A DNA stretch of 64,000 nt from Fontibacillus phaseoli (GCF_003337355.1 NZ_QPJW01000001.1:1178001-1242000); one strand, 5' to 3'. Shown: positions 35,074-43,856, counted from the first letter of the stretch. The notes: generated from the sequence alone by a model not told the origin. Made by a program: numbers and translations.

Positions 35074-35632
35074 CCCACTCTCTGTACAGCATTTTCTTGA
35101 TTCCTTCCCGGGTACGAAAAAGCCGCTGTCTGACGATATTCTCGCAGAGATTCAGCCGCTCGGCTATTTCTTTATAGCTTAACCCCTGCTTCCAGCGCAA
35201 TTCGATCAATTGGCGGTATTCCGGTTTCAGCTTGCTCAAATGAGCGTGGATCGCTTCCTCCATCATTTTGGCTTCGACCGTTTGTTCAACGGATGGGACA
35301 TTAGGACTAATAGGATCTATATCCATATAAACACGCTCTATGTCCAAGTGGTTACGGAATTTTTTATTTTTTCTAAAATAATTAATGGTCGTATTCCGCG
35401 CCACGGTTTTTAGCCATGATTTCATAACGCATTCATTTTCGAAATATGGCTTCTTCGTTACAACTTTGATAAATGACTCTTGAATTATATCCTCGGCAGC
35501 CTGATGATCTTTCACGAGATAGAAGATGGTCCCATATACAAGATCATAAAAAGCATAATAGACTTCTTCTTGAATGCTGACTGACAAATTATCAAAGTCG
35601 GCTCCGAGCAGCCATTCCAACCGTTCCGGCAT
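35024..35632 (-). CDS. RNA polymerase ECF sigma factor
   Basis: 202 residues. Region 2 with YDLVYGTIFYLVKDHQAAEDIIQESFIKV and WLKTVARNTTINYFRKNKK, a 25-residue linker, then region 4 with LKPEYRQLIELRWKQGLSYKEIAERLNLCENIVRQRLFRTRE. GGGGAG lies before the ATG. Coupled to a membrane DUF4367 partner, it probably answers an envelope signal. The basic C-terminal tail is not part of the sigma fold. Autoregulation is likely but no -35 AAC-type motif stands out. Confidence 0.92.
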   Translation of the reverse strand: MPERLEWLLGADFDNLSVSIQEEVYYAFYDLVYGTIFYLVKDHQAAEDIIQESFIKVVTKKPYFENECVMKSWLKTVARNTTINYFRKNKKFRNHLDIERVYMDIDPISPNVPSVEQTVEAKMMEEAIHAHLSKLKPEYRQLIELRWKQGLSYKEIAERLNLCENIVRQRLFRTREGIKKMLYREWGGEYQKREDGKSRVSR

Positions 35633-35730
35633 GGTACTCCCCTCTCTAGCCGTTAAGGCAAGTCAATCTATAAAAAAACCAATACCTCGATTTTACTATA
35701 ACGCGGACTCGAAAGGAATGTTTTTCCAAA

Positions 35731-35777
35731 GAAAAAAGGTTCAAAGGCAGTTTTCTCCTAAAGAGTGCCTTTGAACC
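35731..35777 (-). terminator. Terminator of the YteA-like gene
   Basis: On the minus strand GGTTCAAAGGCA pairs with TGCCTTTGAACC and is followed by TTTTTTC. Confidence 0.88.
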
Positions 35778-35810
35778 GAGGATAAAATCCCATTTGGAGT
35801 AAGCGGGGTA

Positions 35811-36389
35811 CTAGTCTTCATCCACCGATAAGGAATCGTAATCTTTGACATTTCGTTTGGCGGCCAGGGCTGGGGAATCGGAATTACCGTATTGCGCCAG
35901 CGAATGCCATGCGTTCGAGTCGTCGAATTTTCCGGCGTCACGCTGTCTGTTTTCTCCTGCTCCTTTTGGAGGGGGAGTGATCAGATTTTCTTCAACAGGC
36001 CTGTAGTCGCCGACATTCCGTCCGGGGGTATGCTCCACACAAAACTCGGTATAAGGAACCGTTTCAAGACGCTCATATGGGATTTCATTCCCGCAGACGG
36101 AGCAGGTTCCATAGCTGGCATCCTTGATCCGGTCCAAGGCCCGGTTAATTTCCTCAAGGTTCCTTGCCAAATTATCGTCAACCGCCATATCGCGGCTACG
36201 CTCAAAGGTTTCCGTTCCGACGTCGGCCGGATGATTGTCATAGGTGGATAATTCTCCTGTGGATACCCGAAGCGACTCCTTGGAAGGGGAAGCGGACGGC
36301 TCCGTGTTAAAATGATTTTCGAGCTCTTGCTTTTCTTCCTGAAGAGATTCATTCAAATGCTGAAGCTGTGTTTTAGTCAGATGGCTCAT
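35811..36389 (-). CDS. TraR/DksA-like protein (YteA type)
   Basis: 192 residues from the ATG at 36389 (AGAGGAGGGAAA upstream; an in-frame start 10 codons earlier lacks one). An N-terminal coiled coil (5-40: LTKTQLQHLNESLQEEKQELENHF) precedes NHPADVGTETFERSRDMAVDDNLARNLEEINRALDRI and a zinc-finger-like segment, YGTCSVCGNEIPYERLETVPYTEFCVEH. Only three Cys of the usual four are present, a His following, as in B. subtilis YteA-like proteins. The acidic tail is variable. Role unproven; the fold acts on RNA polymerase in DksA. Confidence 0.85.
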   Translation of the reverse strand: MSHLTKTQLQHLNESLQEEKQELENHFNTEPSASPSKESLRVSTGELSTYDNHPADVGTETFERSRDMAVDDNLARNLEEINRALDRIKDASYGTCSVCGNEIPYERLETVPYTEFCVEHTPGRNVGDYRPVEENLITPPPKGAGENRQRDAGKFDDSNAWHSLAQYGNSDSPALAAKRNVKDYDSLSVDED

Positions 36390-36545
36390 GAACTTTCCCT
36401 CCTCTAAAAATAAGGCCATGTCCTGTGATCCAGCCTATTTATGTTTTACCCGGGAATGAAGGAGGGTGACGCAACGGCAGCTTTATCTTACAATGGGGGT
36501 AAGGTAGTCAAACGAGTCAAACTCGCACAAGGGGGGGATAATGAA

Positions 36546-36752
36546 ATGTGGCTGTATGTCGTGATCATTGCGCTCGTGGTCATTGCCGCGGTCGGCACGT
36601 TAATCATCGGAAATTCCAAGGAGAATCGTACAGGTAACCCGGATTATGACCAGCGGACAAAAAAGAATCTCGTCAAACTGACGCTCATTTATGGCGGCTC
36701 TATCCTGGTGATCGCTTTGCTGCTGGTAGGCCTGCTGGACCTGTCCTCGTAA
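36546..36752 (+). CDS. Small two-helix membrane protein, unknown
   Basis: 68 residues from the ATG at 36546, preceded by AAGGGGGGATAATGAA; the frame is open upstream to 36441 but without a ribosome site. Two hydrophobic helices (about 2-22 WLYVVIIALVVIAAVGTLIIG and 44-65 LTLIYGGSILVIALLLVGLL) flank a polar loop with NPDYDQRTKKNLVK. It has its own downstream hairpin. Common Paenibacillus-type small membrane protein as far as I can judge; function not known. Confidence 0.7.
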   Translation: MWLYVVIIALVVIAAVGTLIIGNSKENRTGNPDYDQRTKKNLVKLTLIYGGSILVIALLLVGLLDLSS

Positions 36753-36770
36753 ATTAGCCTCTTAAGAAAA

Positions 36771-36802
36771 ACCACCCCGCCGTAGATTCCCGGCGGGGTG
36801 GT
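36771..36802. terminator. Bidirectional terminator
   Basis: ACCACCCCGCCG/CGGCGGGGTGGT, 8-nt loop. On the minus strand TTTTCTT follows, ending the aminopeptidase gene. Confidence 0.9.
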
Positions 36803-36836
36803 AATTATACTTAGCGCAGAAGTTCAATTAAACTGC

Positions 36837-38069
36837 TTAGAACGCCCAGTTGCCTTTAGAGAAAATTTGCTCTTCTTTGCCGTCTTCCGTGATGCCGAAA
36901 ATGTCCATCTCCGCCGAGCCGACCATAAAGTCTTCATGGGCGAAGCTTGCGTTGAGTCCATGCTGCTTCAATTCTTCGCTGTTCATCGACTTGCCGCCTT
37001 CCAGGTTAAAGGCATAAGCATTGCCGATCGCCAAATGATTGGATGCATTTTCGTCAAACAGCGTGTTATAGAACAAGATTCCCGACTGTGAAATCGGGGA
37101 GCCGTGCGGCACGAGGGCGACCTCGCCCAAATAGTGCGAGCCTTCGTCCAGCTCGACGAGCTGCTTGAGGGTTGCTTCTCCGACTTCCGCAGCGTAGCCC
37201 ACGATTCGGCCGTTTTCAAACGTCAGCTTGAACCGGTCGATGATGTTCCCGTTATAGCTTAACGGTTTTGTGCTGGACACGGTGCCGTTGACGCCGGTTT
37301 TGAGCGGGGCGGTGAACACTTCTTCCGTCGGAAGATTCGCCAGGAACGTATTGCCTTGAGCGTTGATGCTCTCTGCGGCGACCCACAGATGCCCCTTCGG
37401 CAGTTCGATCGTTAAATCCGTTCCAGGCGCGACATAATGAAGCTTTTTGTATCGTTTGGAATTCAGGTATTCCGACTTTTCGGTCAGATTGGCAATATGC
37501 TCCCGCCAAGCGGCGATCGGATCGGGCTGATCGATTCGTACGGTCCGGAAAATCGCTTCCCATAATGCATCCACTTGCTGAGCTTCCGGAACGTCAGGGA
37601 ACACTTTAGCCGCCCAGGTCTTCGAAGGAACGGCAACGATCGACCAACTGAATTTGTCGGACATCTGCATCTCGCGGTATTTACTCATAGCCTTGCCATA
37701 AGTTTTTTGATGGTTGGTGATCCGCTCCGGATCGACGCCGGTCAGCAAGTCCGGATCCGAAGAGATGACATGCAGTACGGCTGCGCCGTTCTCCACGTAT
37801 TCGAGCATTTCTCCCGCATACCATTTCGGATCGTCCAGGAAGGATTCATCCGCTGCCAGCTCATAACGAAGCCGGGTGACAGTGTCGTCGCTCCAGTTTA
37901 CTTTGACGAATCTTGCTCCTGCTTCATAGGCTTTTTTTACAATTAATCGTACGAGTTCAGCCGAATCTACGGTAGCGACCACGATCAGGTTTTGTCCTGG
38001 CTGTACATTGGCACCTATTTTGACGGCCAATTCCGCATATTTCTGCAGCTTCTCTTGAAAATCAGACAT
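36837..38069 (-). CDS. ampS: M29 family metallo-aminopeptidase
   Basis: 410 residues, the length of B. subtilis AmpS. N-terminal domain with KYAELAVKIGANVQPGQNLIV, then the substrate and dinuclear metal region: TDLTIELPKGHLWVA, LPTEEVFTAPLKTGVNGTVSSTKPL (conserved Glu), LDEGSHYLGEVALVPHGSPISQSGILFYNTLFDENASNHLAIGNAY and the final HEDFMVGS. This is the T/S-type leucyl aminopeptidase family, cytoplasmic. GGAGG before the ATG. It is a single gene, convergent with a small membrane-protein gene. Confidence 0.94.
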   Translation of the reverse strand: MSDFQEKLQKYAELAVKIGANVQPGQNLIVVATVDSAELVRLIVKKAYEAGARFVKVNWSDDTVTRLRYELAADESFLDDPKWYAGEMLEYVENGAAVLHVISSDPDLLTGVDPERITNHQKTYGKAMSKYREMQMSDKFSWSIVAVPSKTWAAKVFPDVPEAQQVDALWEAIFRTVRIDQPDPIAAWREHIANLTEKSEYLNSKRYKKLHYVAPGTDLTIELPKGHLWVAAESINAQGNTFLANLPTEEVFTAPLKTGVNGTVSSTKPLSYNGNIIDRFKLTFENGRIVGYAAEVGEATLKQLVELDEGSHYLGEVALVPHGSPISQSGILFYNTLFDENASNHLAIGNAYAFNLEGGKSMNSEELKQHGLNASFAHEDFMVGSAEMDIFGITEDGKEEQIFSKGNWAF

Positions 38070-38135
38070 ATTCGTTCCTCCAGATAGAAAAATGGTTATT
38101 GATATATCATACTACGAATTAGATATTCTATCCAA

Positions 38136-39509
38136 TTAACCAATGGTTATTTTTCCCTCAGGATATTTGAATAATTCTTTTTCCGATTTCGGAGCCAATG
38201 CATAGGCCAAGGTCACGGGACCAACTCTTCCCAGGAACATGACTATACATAGAACGGCTTTGCTTATGTCCGTTAGCCGCGGGGTCAAGTCAAGGCTAAG
38301 TCCAGCCGTGGCGAAAGCCGAAGTGGTTTCAAACAACAGGAGGAGGAACTCCCTGTCTTCAATGACGGACATGATCATCGCCGTGAAGATGACGAGGAAC
38401 AGCGCCAGCCAGGTCTGGGTAATCGCCCGCATAATCGATCCTTTGGACAGCCGTCTGCGGAAGAAGACAATATCCTCGCGGCCCCGGATCATTGCATACA
38501 TGGCGCCCAGCAGGATGGCGAACACGGTTACTTTGATCCCGCCCCCCGTGGATCCTGGGGCAGCCCCGATAAACATAAGCAAGATGAACAAGAATTGAGT
38601 AGAGAGTTCCATGTCGGCCATACTTAGCGTAGTAACGCCGCCTGATCTGGAACTGATCGAATGAAAGAACGAACTCATGGCCCGATCTCCCCAGCCAAGC
38701 GGCTTCAGGGTTTCGGGGTTGTTCGATTCAAGGGCAAACATCATTAGCGCGCCGCCTAAGATAAGGAATGCGGACATACTCAGGACCACTTTAGTATGCA
38801 GGGACAACTTCCGGGTACGGGAGTAATGCAGCAAGTCGGAAATGACGATAAATCCGATTCCCCCCAACACGATCAGAATCATAACGACGATATTGACGAA
38901 CGGATCACCGGCATATTCCGCAAGGCCGCTAAACTTGCCGTGGATCGATCCGAACAAATCGAAGCCGGCATTGTTAAAAATCGAAACGCTGTGGAAGACG
39001 CCAAAATAGAGCGCTTGATGCCAGGGCATGTCCACCGTCCATCTTGCAGCCAGAAGCAGCGCTCCTGTGCCTTCAATTACTAGTGCGTAAGTAATAACCC
39101 GCCGGATCAGCGTAAGCAGTCCTTCCATAGAGTTATGATTCATGGCTTCTTGCAGCAAGAGTCTGTCCCGTAGTGAAATCCGCCGGTTAAACGCGAGTGC
39201 AATCAGCGTGCCGAAGGTCATGAATCCGAGGCCGCCAATCTGGGTCAGCGCGAGAATCACGATTTCCCCGAACAGGGAAAAATGATTTCCCGTATCGACC
39301 ACGGCCAACCCGGTTACGCAGGTGGCGGAAGTTGCCATAAAGAAGGCGTCGATCAATTTCATCGGCTTTCCGTCTGCGGAAGCCGGACCCAGAGACAGCA
39401 GGAAGGTACCCAAAATAATGATGAGACCGAAGCCGTAAGACAATGTTTTGGCCGGAGTCAAAGGATGGATTTTTATTTTCTTTTTGTTCTTGCTGCGCTT
39501 TTTAAACAA
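38136..39509 (-). CDS. Potassium uptake protein, TrkH/KtrB family membrane subunit
   Basis: 457 residues, TTG start 8 nt after GAGGTG. Four repeated M1-P-M2 units with the filter loops TSATCVTGLAVVDTG, VSIFNNAGFDLFG, SSRSGGVTT and SAFATAGLSLDLTP. The third-domain gate loop GAAPGSTGGGIKVT is also present. KtrB/KtrD-type channels move K+ (with Na+) and need a cytosolic KtrA/KtrC ring; no such gene is nearby. A TTG start lowers expression. c-di-AMP commonly controls this family, but no riboswitch precedes it. Confidence 0.93.
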   Translation of the reverse strand: MFKKRSKNKKKIKIHPLTPAKTLSYGFGLIIILGTFLLSLGPASADGKPMKLIDAFFMATSATCVTGLAVVDTGNHFSLFGEIVILALTQIGGLGFMTFGTLIALAFNRRISLRDRLLLQEAMNHNSMEGLLTLIRRVITYALVIEGTGALLLAARWTVDMPWHQALYFGVFHSVSIFNNAGFDLFGSIHGKFSGLAEYAGDPFVNIVVMILIVLGGIGFIVISDLLHYSRTRKLSLHTKVVLSMSAFLILGGALMMFALESNNPETLKPLGWGDRAMSSFFHSISSRSGGVTTLSMADMELSTQFLFILLMFIGAAPGSTGGGIKVTVFAILLGAMYAMIRGREDIVFFRRRLSKGSIMRAITQTWLALFLVIFTAMIMSVIEDREFLLLLFETTSAFATAGLSLDLTPRLTDISKAVLCIVMFLGRVGPVTLAYALAPKSEKELFKYPEGKITIG

Positions 39510-39669
39510 TGTGTTTTCACCTCATACATGATCTTGCTATTGACGTAAAACATGGTAGGATATTTCAATAAGGATGACAATAATGTTCCTCAATCATCTT
39601 ATTATAGTAGAAACATCGGATTTGATCGATATTTGACGAGAAATTACAGAAAAAGGAGTCAGGGCAGTC

Positions 39670-39942
39670 ATGAAGCTGAACATTGTGCAAGCGGACATGC
39701 ATAAGGATGAAGAAGGGGCTTTTTTGGGTAAAACCATATTTGAAGTAGAAGGTCATAAGGCCGCTTATGAAATTACGTTTTTCAGTAAAAAGGGCAAGGA
39801 GTGGGACTATAGTTTAAATTATGCCCATGAGTCCGGGCTTGAAGCGGAATTTGTCAAAGTGGACGAAATGGTCGAGCAGGACGATGACCAGTTTGACGAA
39901 TTGCTGGATGCTGCTATGAGCAAGCTCCCGGAATCGGAATAA
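39670..39942 (+). CDS. Small acidic protein of unknown function
   Basis: 90 residues. Mixed alpha/beta: KLNIVQADMHKDEEGAFLGKTIFEVEGHKAAYEITFFSKKGKEW, then an acidic tail with EQDDDQFDELLDAAMSKLPESE. No signal, membrane helix or Cys. AAGGAG lies upstream. I do not recognise it. It is divergent from the potassium transporter gene and about 100 bp ahead of the AI-2E-type permease gene. Confidence 0.7.
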   Translation: MKLNIVQADMHKDEEGAFLGKTIFEVEGHKAAYEITFFSKKGKEWDYSLNYAHESGLEAEFVKVDEMVEQDDDQFDELLDAAMSKLPESE

Positions 39943-40045
39943 GGTTGGCCCGGGCCGGGCACCAACATCATTACTTAGCCTCAGTCGAGATGGCCAGGAT
40001 GGGTAATAACATTACATAATGCAAAGAAAGGGGGAAGCGTCATTG

Positions 40046-41125
40046 ATGGAAAAACCTTTTTACAGAAGGTGTCTTGGAGTCATCATGATCCTCACTATCA
40101 TTTTTTTGATTCACAAGGTTCATTTTATTTTTAATCCACTGGTGACGCTGATCAAGATACTGATCGTTCCATTAACGATCTCCGGGTTTTTGTATTATTT
40201 GCTGCGGCCGATCGTACAATTTCTGGAAGATAAAAAGATGAGCAGGGTGCTGTCTATTTTGTTCATATACCTGTTGTTTGCAGGCGTTGTCACCATATTT
40301 CTGATGGTGGTATGGCCACCGCTTCAGAGACAGATTACCGAGTTCATCAACAACGTGCCTAAATTGATCGACGGCTTGCAAAGCCAAATGAATGAAATCA
40401 AGAACAATCGTTATTTTTCGATGTTCGACAACAAGGATACCCAACTGATGGACAAAATCACGGAGTACGTGAATGCGGGAATCCAGAGCGCAACGGGTTA
40501 TATTTCCCATATATTCAGTTTCCTGAACGACTTCTTTATTGTCGTCGGTACGGTACCGATCATGCTGTATTACATGCTCAAGGAAGATCACCGGGTAACG
40601 CCTTCACTGGTGCGCATGGTACCTAAGCGTTTTCGGCGGGAAGGCGAACATGTCGTTCATGACATCGATACGATGCTGAAAGGATTCATTGCGGGAAGAA
40701 TGATCAGCGCCGTGGTGCTTGCCGTAATGTGCTTCCTCGGCTTTTGGCTGATCGGGTTGCCATACCCGTTATTGCTGGCTATTGTCGGAGCACTATTCAA
40801 CTTCATTCCGTATTTCGGTTCGCTGCTTGGAGCGATTCCTTGCGTGATCGTCGCTTTTACCGAATCTCCTTCCATGGTGGTATGGGTTATCATTATTGTA
40901 GTCATCGCACAACAAGTCGAAGGAAATCTGATTTCGCCTTACATCTATGGAAAAACGATTAATATACATCCGTTGACCACCATCGTGTTGTTGTTGATCG
41001 CCGGTGACTTCGTCGGAATTTTAGGAATGATTTTGGCGATTCCGGTGTATATGATGGTGAAAATATTCGTGGTTCGCGTGTATCAAATCTATTTGTCCGA
41101 GAAGGTAGAGGAACTGAATACGTAA
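40046..41125 (+). CDS. AI-2E/PerM family membrane protein
   Basis: 359 residues from the ATG at 40046 (AAAGGGGGAAG upstream). Seven to eight membrane helices in the usual layout: two at the start, one near 68-90, a soluble stretch about 100-160, and a cluster in the second half with PYPLLLAIVGALFNFIPYFGSLLGAIPCVIVAF and the signature VEGNLISPYIYGKTINIHPLTTIVLLLIAGDFVGILGMILAIPVYM. Members export varied small molecules or Na+; the true substrate is not known. Confidence 0.88.
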   Translation: MEKPFYRRCLGVIMILTIIFLIHKVHFIFNPLVTLIKILIVPLTISGFLYYLLRPIVQFLEDKKMSRVLSILFIYLLFAGVVTIFLMVVWPPLQRQITEFINNVPKLIDGLQSQMNEIKNNRYFSMFDNKDTQLMDKITEYVNAGIQSATGYISHIFSFLNDFFIVVGTVPIMLYYMLKEDHRVTPSLVRMVPKRFRREGEHVVHDIDTMLKGFIAGRMISAVVLAVMCFLGFWLIGLPYPLLLAIVGALFNFIPYFGSLLGAIPCVIVAFTESPSMVVWVIIIVVIAQQVEGNLISPYIYGKTINIHPLTTIVLLLIAGDFVGILGMILAIPVYMMVKIFVVRVYQIYLSEKVEELNT

Positions 41126-41244
41126 TCCAAAATATTTCCATTTCCAAATCATTTGGTGACGAATATCATATCACCAGTTCCACTCCTTGCGAGATGATTA
41201 ACCTAATAAAATGGTTATCAAAAATTCTCGGGGGATGATATGAA

Positions 41245-41712
41245 ATGGCAGTAACCGCCAAAAACGGGAAGTACTTTTATGCTTGGAGCAAGATACTTCC
41301 CGATGGATCCTTTTACCTGCCGGATCAAGCCCTGCAGGAATATCATATCCGGACCGATTCGAAAGTCATTTTGATGTCAGGGCGCAATACCGCCAAAGGA
41401 TTCAGCGTCGTGTGCAAGGAGCTGATCGATAATTCTCCGCTCGCCAAGGTGTTCGCAAGCTTACCGCAGTTGCGAAGCTTCTCGATTCCGGAGGGAGAAA
41501 CGATTTCCTTCAAAGAACGAGTGTTTTGCTGGACGTATCTAGGCAGTAATCACTACATTCAACTGCCGCTGCAAACATGGGCGGAATTCGGCGTGAACCC
41601 TGGCGACAAGCTGCTTAGTTTGAGAGCTACGCATCTGGCGTTCAACAATCTGGCCGATGGGCCATACATTGAATTGGCTAAGCAAGTCAGAGGCATGACG
41701 GTATACGAATAA
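41245..41712 (+). CDS. Uncharacterised protein with two AbrB/SpoVT-like hairpins
   Basis: 155 residues. Two similar segments are seen: ILPDGSFYLPDQALQEYHIRTDSKVILM (about 16-44) and SNHYIQLPLQTWAEFGVNPGDKLLSL (about 98-123). Each has the iLP...al.e..i..gdk.i pattern of the swapped-hairpin AbrB/MazE fold. In the middle is KVFASLPQLRSFSIPEGETISF. I do not know a named family; a duplicated hairpin in one chain is my inference from sequence alone. A terminator follows. No toxin gene is adjacent. Confidence 0.6.
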   Translation: MAVTAKNGKYFYAWSKILPDGSFYLPDQALQEYHIRTDSKVILMSGRNTAKGFSVVCKELIDNSPLAKVFASLPQLRSFSIPEGETISFKERVFCWTYLGSNHYIQLPLQTWAEFGVNPGDKLLSLRATHLAFNNLADGPYIELAKQVRGMTVYE

Positions 41713-41729
41713 GCAAGTTATTAATGTCA

Positions 41730-41766
41730 AAAGGCTTCCTGCGTAAATACGCGGGAAGCCTTTCTT
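41730..41766 (+). terminator. Terminator
   Basis: AAAGGCTTCC and GGAAGCCTTT with an inner GCGT/ACGC pairing and TTTCTT tail. Confidence 0.85.
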
Positions 41767-41864
41767 AATTTTGTATTGATGGTCGGAAGAAGATGCCTTC
41801 GCTTAATGAATCATAGTTTGCTGTCCACTTACGCAAAATGAACATGAATGAAGGGAGCGATGTC

Positions 41865-43001
41865 ATGAAAGCAGTTACTTATCAAGGAAAGAAGAGTATC
41901 CGCGTTAAAGACGTGAAAGATGCCAAACTGGAAAAAAAAGACGACATCGTCGTACGCGTCACTTCGACGGCCGTTTGCGGTTCCGATCTGCATATTTATA
42001 ACGGAGAAATTCCCGGGATGTACGACGATTACGTAATTGGTCACGAGCCGATGGGGATTGTGGAAGAGGTCGGGCCCGAGGTGACCCGGGTAAAGAAAGG
42101 GGATCGTGTAATCATCCCGTTCAATGTGGCGTGCGGTGAATGTTATTTTTGCAAGCATCAGTTGGAGAGCCAATGCGACAATGCCAACGATAACCGGGAT
42201 ACCGGTGGATATTTCGGCTATTCCACCCGATATGGCGATTATGCAGGGGGTCAGGCGGAACTGCTTCGGGTTCCTTTTGGTAATTTCGTGCCTTTCGTCA
42301 TTCCGGAGAATGCGGAAATGGAGGACGAGAAACTGTTGTTTCTGTCCGACATTGTACCGACCGCATATTGGAGCGTCATCAATGGAGGCGTAAAGGCCGG
42401 GGATACGGTCATCGTCCTCGGTTGCGGCCCGGTTGGATTGCTTACGCAAAAGTTTGCCTGGCAGAAAGGTGCCAAACGTGTCATTGCCGTGGATTACCTA
42501 CACTATCGCCTTGAACACGCCAAACGGAGCAATGGGGCGGAGGTGTTTAATTTTGAGAAATCGGATAATTTGGAGGAACACTTGAAAGAAATTACGCAGG
42601 GCGGCGCGGATGTTGTAATCGACTGTGTCGGTCTGGACGCCAAAAAGTCGGTTGCCGAAAAAGTGGAGACCGCTTTAATGCTGCAAGGAGGTTCCCTCAG
42701 CGCATTTAACCTGGCATCCAAGGTGGTTCGAAAAGCGGGGACGATTCAAGTGACCGGCGTATATGGCCTGAAGTATAATCTGTTCCCGTTTGGCGACCTG
42801 TTTGAACGGAACATCAATATCAAAACCGGGCAGGCTCCGGTGATCCATCTGATTCCCGAACTGTATGAGCAAATCCGGACGGGACGCTTTGACCCAACGG
42901 ATATTATCACGCACCGTCTTCCCCTCGACCAGGGAGAGCATGCATATCAAATATTTAACGATAAAGAAGAAAACTGCATTAAAGTGATTTTAAAGCCTTA
43001 A
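41865..43001 (+). CDS. Zinc-dependent medium-chain alcohol/formaldehyde dehydrogenase
   Basis: 378 residues from the ATG at 41865 (AGGGAG upstream). Catalytic zinc ligands in TAVCGSDLHIYNG and IGHEPMGIVEEVG, structural zinc Cys cluster CGECYFCKHQLESQC, and the NAD fold GDTVIVLGCGPVGLL. The closing IITHRLPLDQGEHAYQIFNDKEENCIKVILKP is standard. The insertion after the Cys cluster (NANDNRDTGGYFGYSTRYGDYAGGQAE) is as in glutathione-independent formaldehyde dehydrogenases and B. subtilis AdhB. The substrate is not certain. Confidence 0.88.
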   Translation: MKAVTYQGKKSIRVKDVKDAKLEKKDDIVVRVTSTAVCGSDLHIYNGEIPGMYDDYVIGHEPMGIVEEVGPEVTRVKKGDRVIIPFNVACGECYFCKHQLESQCDNANDNRDTGGYFGYSTRYGDYAGGQAELLRVPFGNFVPFVIPENAEMEDEKLLFLSDIVPTAYWSVINGGVKAGDTVIVLGCGPVGLLTQKFAWQKGAKRVIAVDYLHYRLEHAKRSNGAEVFNFEKSDNLEEHLKEITQGGADVVIDCVGLDAKKSVAEKVETALMLQGGSLSAFNLASKVVRKAGTIQVTGVYGLKYNLFPFGDLFERNINIKTGQAPVIHLIPELYEQIRTGRFDPTDIITHRLPLDQGEHAYQIFNDKEENCIKVILKP

Positions 43002-43033
43002 AGCAGATCCTTCCGGTTTGTCCCGAACAAGAG

Positions 43034-43062
43034 AAAACAGCCCAATAAGGGGCTGTTTTTCT
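43034..43062 (+). terminator. Terminator after the dehydrogenase gene
   Basis: AAAACAGCCC/GGGCTGTTTTT with a 6-nt loop. Confidence 0.85.
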
Positions 43063-43082
43063 TATTAAAATATACGGGATGC

Positions 43083-43403
43083 TCAGTGATATTTCCCGAT
43101 GATGCCGTCATAGACTTCTCTAGGTCTTAATCCGACCAGCTTCTCTACGGGCTCACCATTGTGAAAGAAGATCACGGTCGGTAAGGACATAATTCCATAG
43201 GTTGACGCTAGTTCAGGGGATTCATCGACATTCACTTTCATCAAATTGACGTTTCCCTCATAATCTTCATGAAGTTGTTCGAGGATGGGACCGAGCACTT
43301 TACAGGGCGGGCACCACGGGGCATCGAAATCTACGAGAGTCACTCCTTGAGACAGTAGTTCCTGGTTAAATTCCGTGGGTGTCGTTATTCTTTTTACGCT
43401 CAT
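43083..43403 (-). CDS. Thioredoxin with WCPPC active site
   Basis: 106 residues, full thioredoxin fold: VDFDAPWCPPCKVLGPILEQL, KVNVDESPELASTYGIMSLPTVIFFHNGEPVEKLVGL (cis-Pro in LPT). The redox motif is WCPPC rather than the usual WCGPC, which should raise or alter the redox potential (known for Pro substitutions). Its ATG overlaps the MerR gene stop by 4 bp, so it is produced with the regulator. Cytoplasmic. It is the second gene of a two-gene operon. Confidence 0.93.
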   Translation of the reverse strand: MSVKRITTPTEFNQELLSQGVTLVDFDAPWCPPCKVLGPILEQLHEDYEGNVNLMKVNVDESPELASTYGIMSLPTVIFFHNGEPVEKLVGLRPREVYDGIIGKYH

Positions 43404-43777
43404 GCTTCATTTCTCTCCTTTAAATTCGGATTTTCTTCCAGCAGATAGGCGATCCTTTCCTGCAAATTGGACTTTATCGAGGACAGCAAAGCGATTTGCT
43501 CTTCGATTTCTCTCAGCTTGCTGACATAAACGGGCATAATCTGTTCGCAAAACGCTTCCTTGCTAGCCATGACGCAGTTTAGAAAACCGGAAATCTGCTC
43601 GGTGGTCAGCCCCAGTTGGAGATAAAACTGAATCGTCTTGACTTGCTCTACAGATAAGTTGTTATAGTCCCGATATCCGTTATCCATTCGCCGCGAGGCA
43701 ATCAATCCTTGTTGCTCATAATAACGCAGCGAGCGGATGCTGGCCCCCGTAGCTTTAGACAATTCGCCGATTTTCAT
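43400..43777 (-). CDS. MerR family regulator
   Basis: 125 residues. The MerR N-terminal winged helix is canonical: MKIGELSKATGASIRSLRYYEQQGLIASRRMDNGYRDYNNLSVEQV, then a dimerisation coiled coil (about 80-115: MPVYVSKLREIEEQIALLSSIKSNLQERIAYLLEE). Two Cys lie in the effector side (about 68 and 77, in LNCVMASKEAFCEQ), a possible thiol sensor. It drives its own operon with thioredoxin. The promoter, with a long spacer and a dyad, is just upstream. Confidence 0.92.
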   Translation of the reverse strand: MKIGELSKATGASIRSLRYYEQQGLIASRRMDNGYRDYNNLSVEQVKTIQFYLQLGLTTEQISGFLNCVMASKEAFCEQIMPVYVSKLREIEEQIALLSSIKSNLQERIAYLLEENPNLKERNEA

Positions 43778-43824
43778 AGCTTACGTTTCACCTGCCTTTA
43801 TTGCGGTTTCGGTAACATAATCAC

Positions 43825-43856
43825 ATTATAAACCCTGACATTAGTGTTAGGGTCAA
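43825..43856 (-). promoter_or_regulatory. MerR-type promoter with 20-bp spacer and operator dyad
   Basis: On the minus strand: TTGACC (43856-43851), a 20-bp spacer and TATAAT (43830-43825). The spacer is filled by a near-perfect dyad with outer arms ACCCT/AGGGT and inner ACA/TGT (43832-43853). This over-long spacer with a centred operator is the hallmark of MerR activation. It controls merR-trx. Confidence 0.85.

Noticed and set aside
39943..40045. Possible leader or small RNA before the AI-2E-type gene
   Set aside because: A short GC-rich inverted patch (GGCCCGGGCC) is seen but no conserved motif or ORF.
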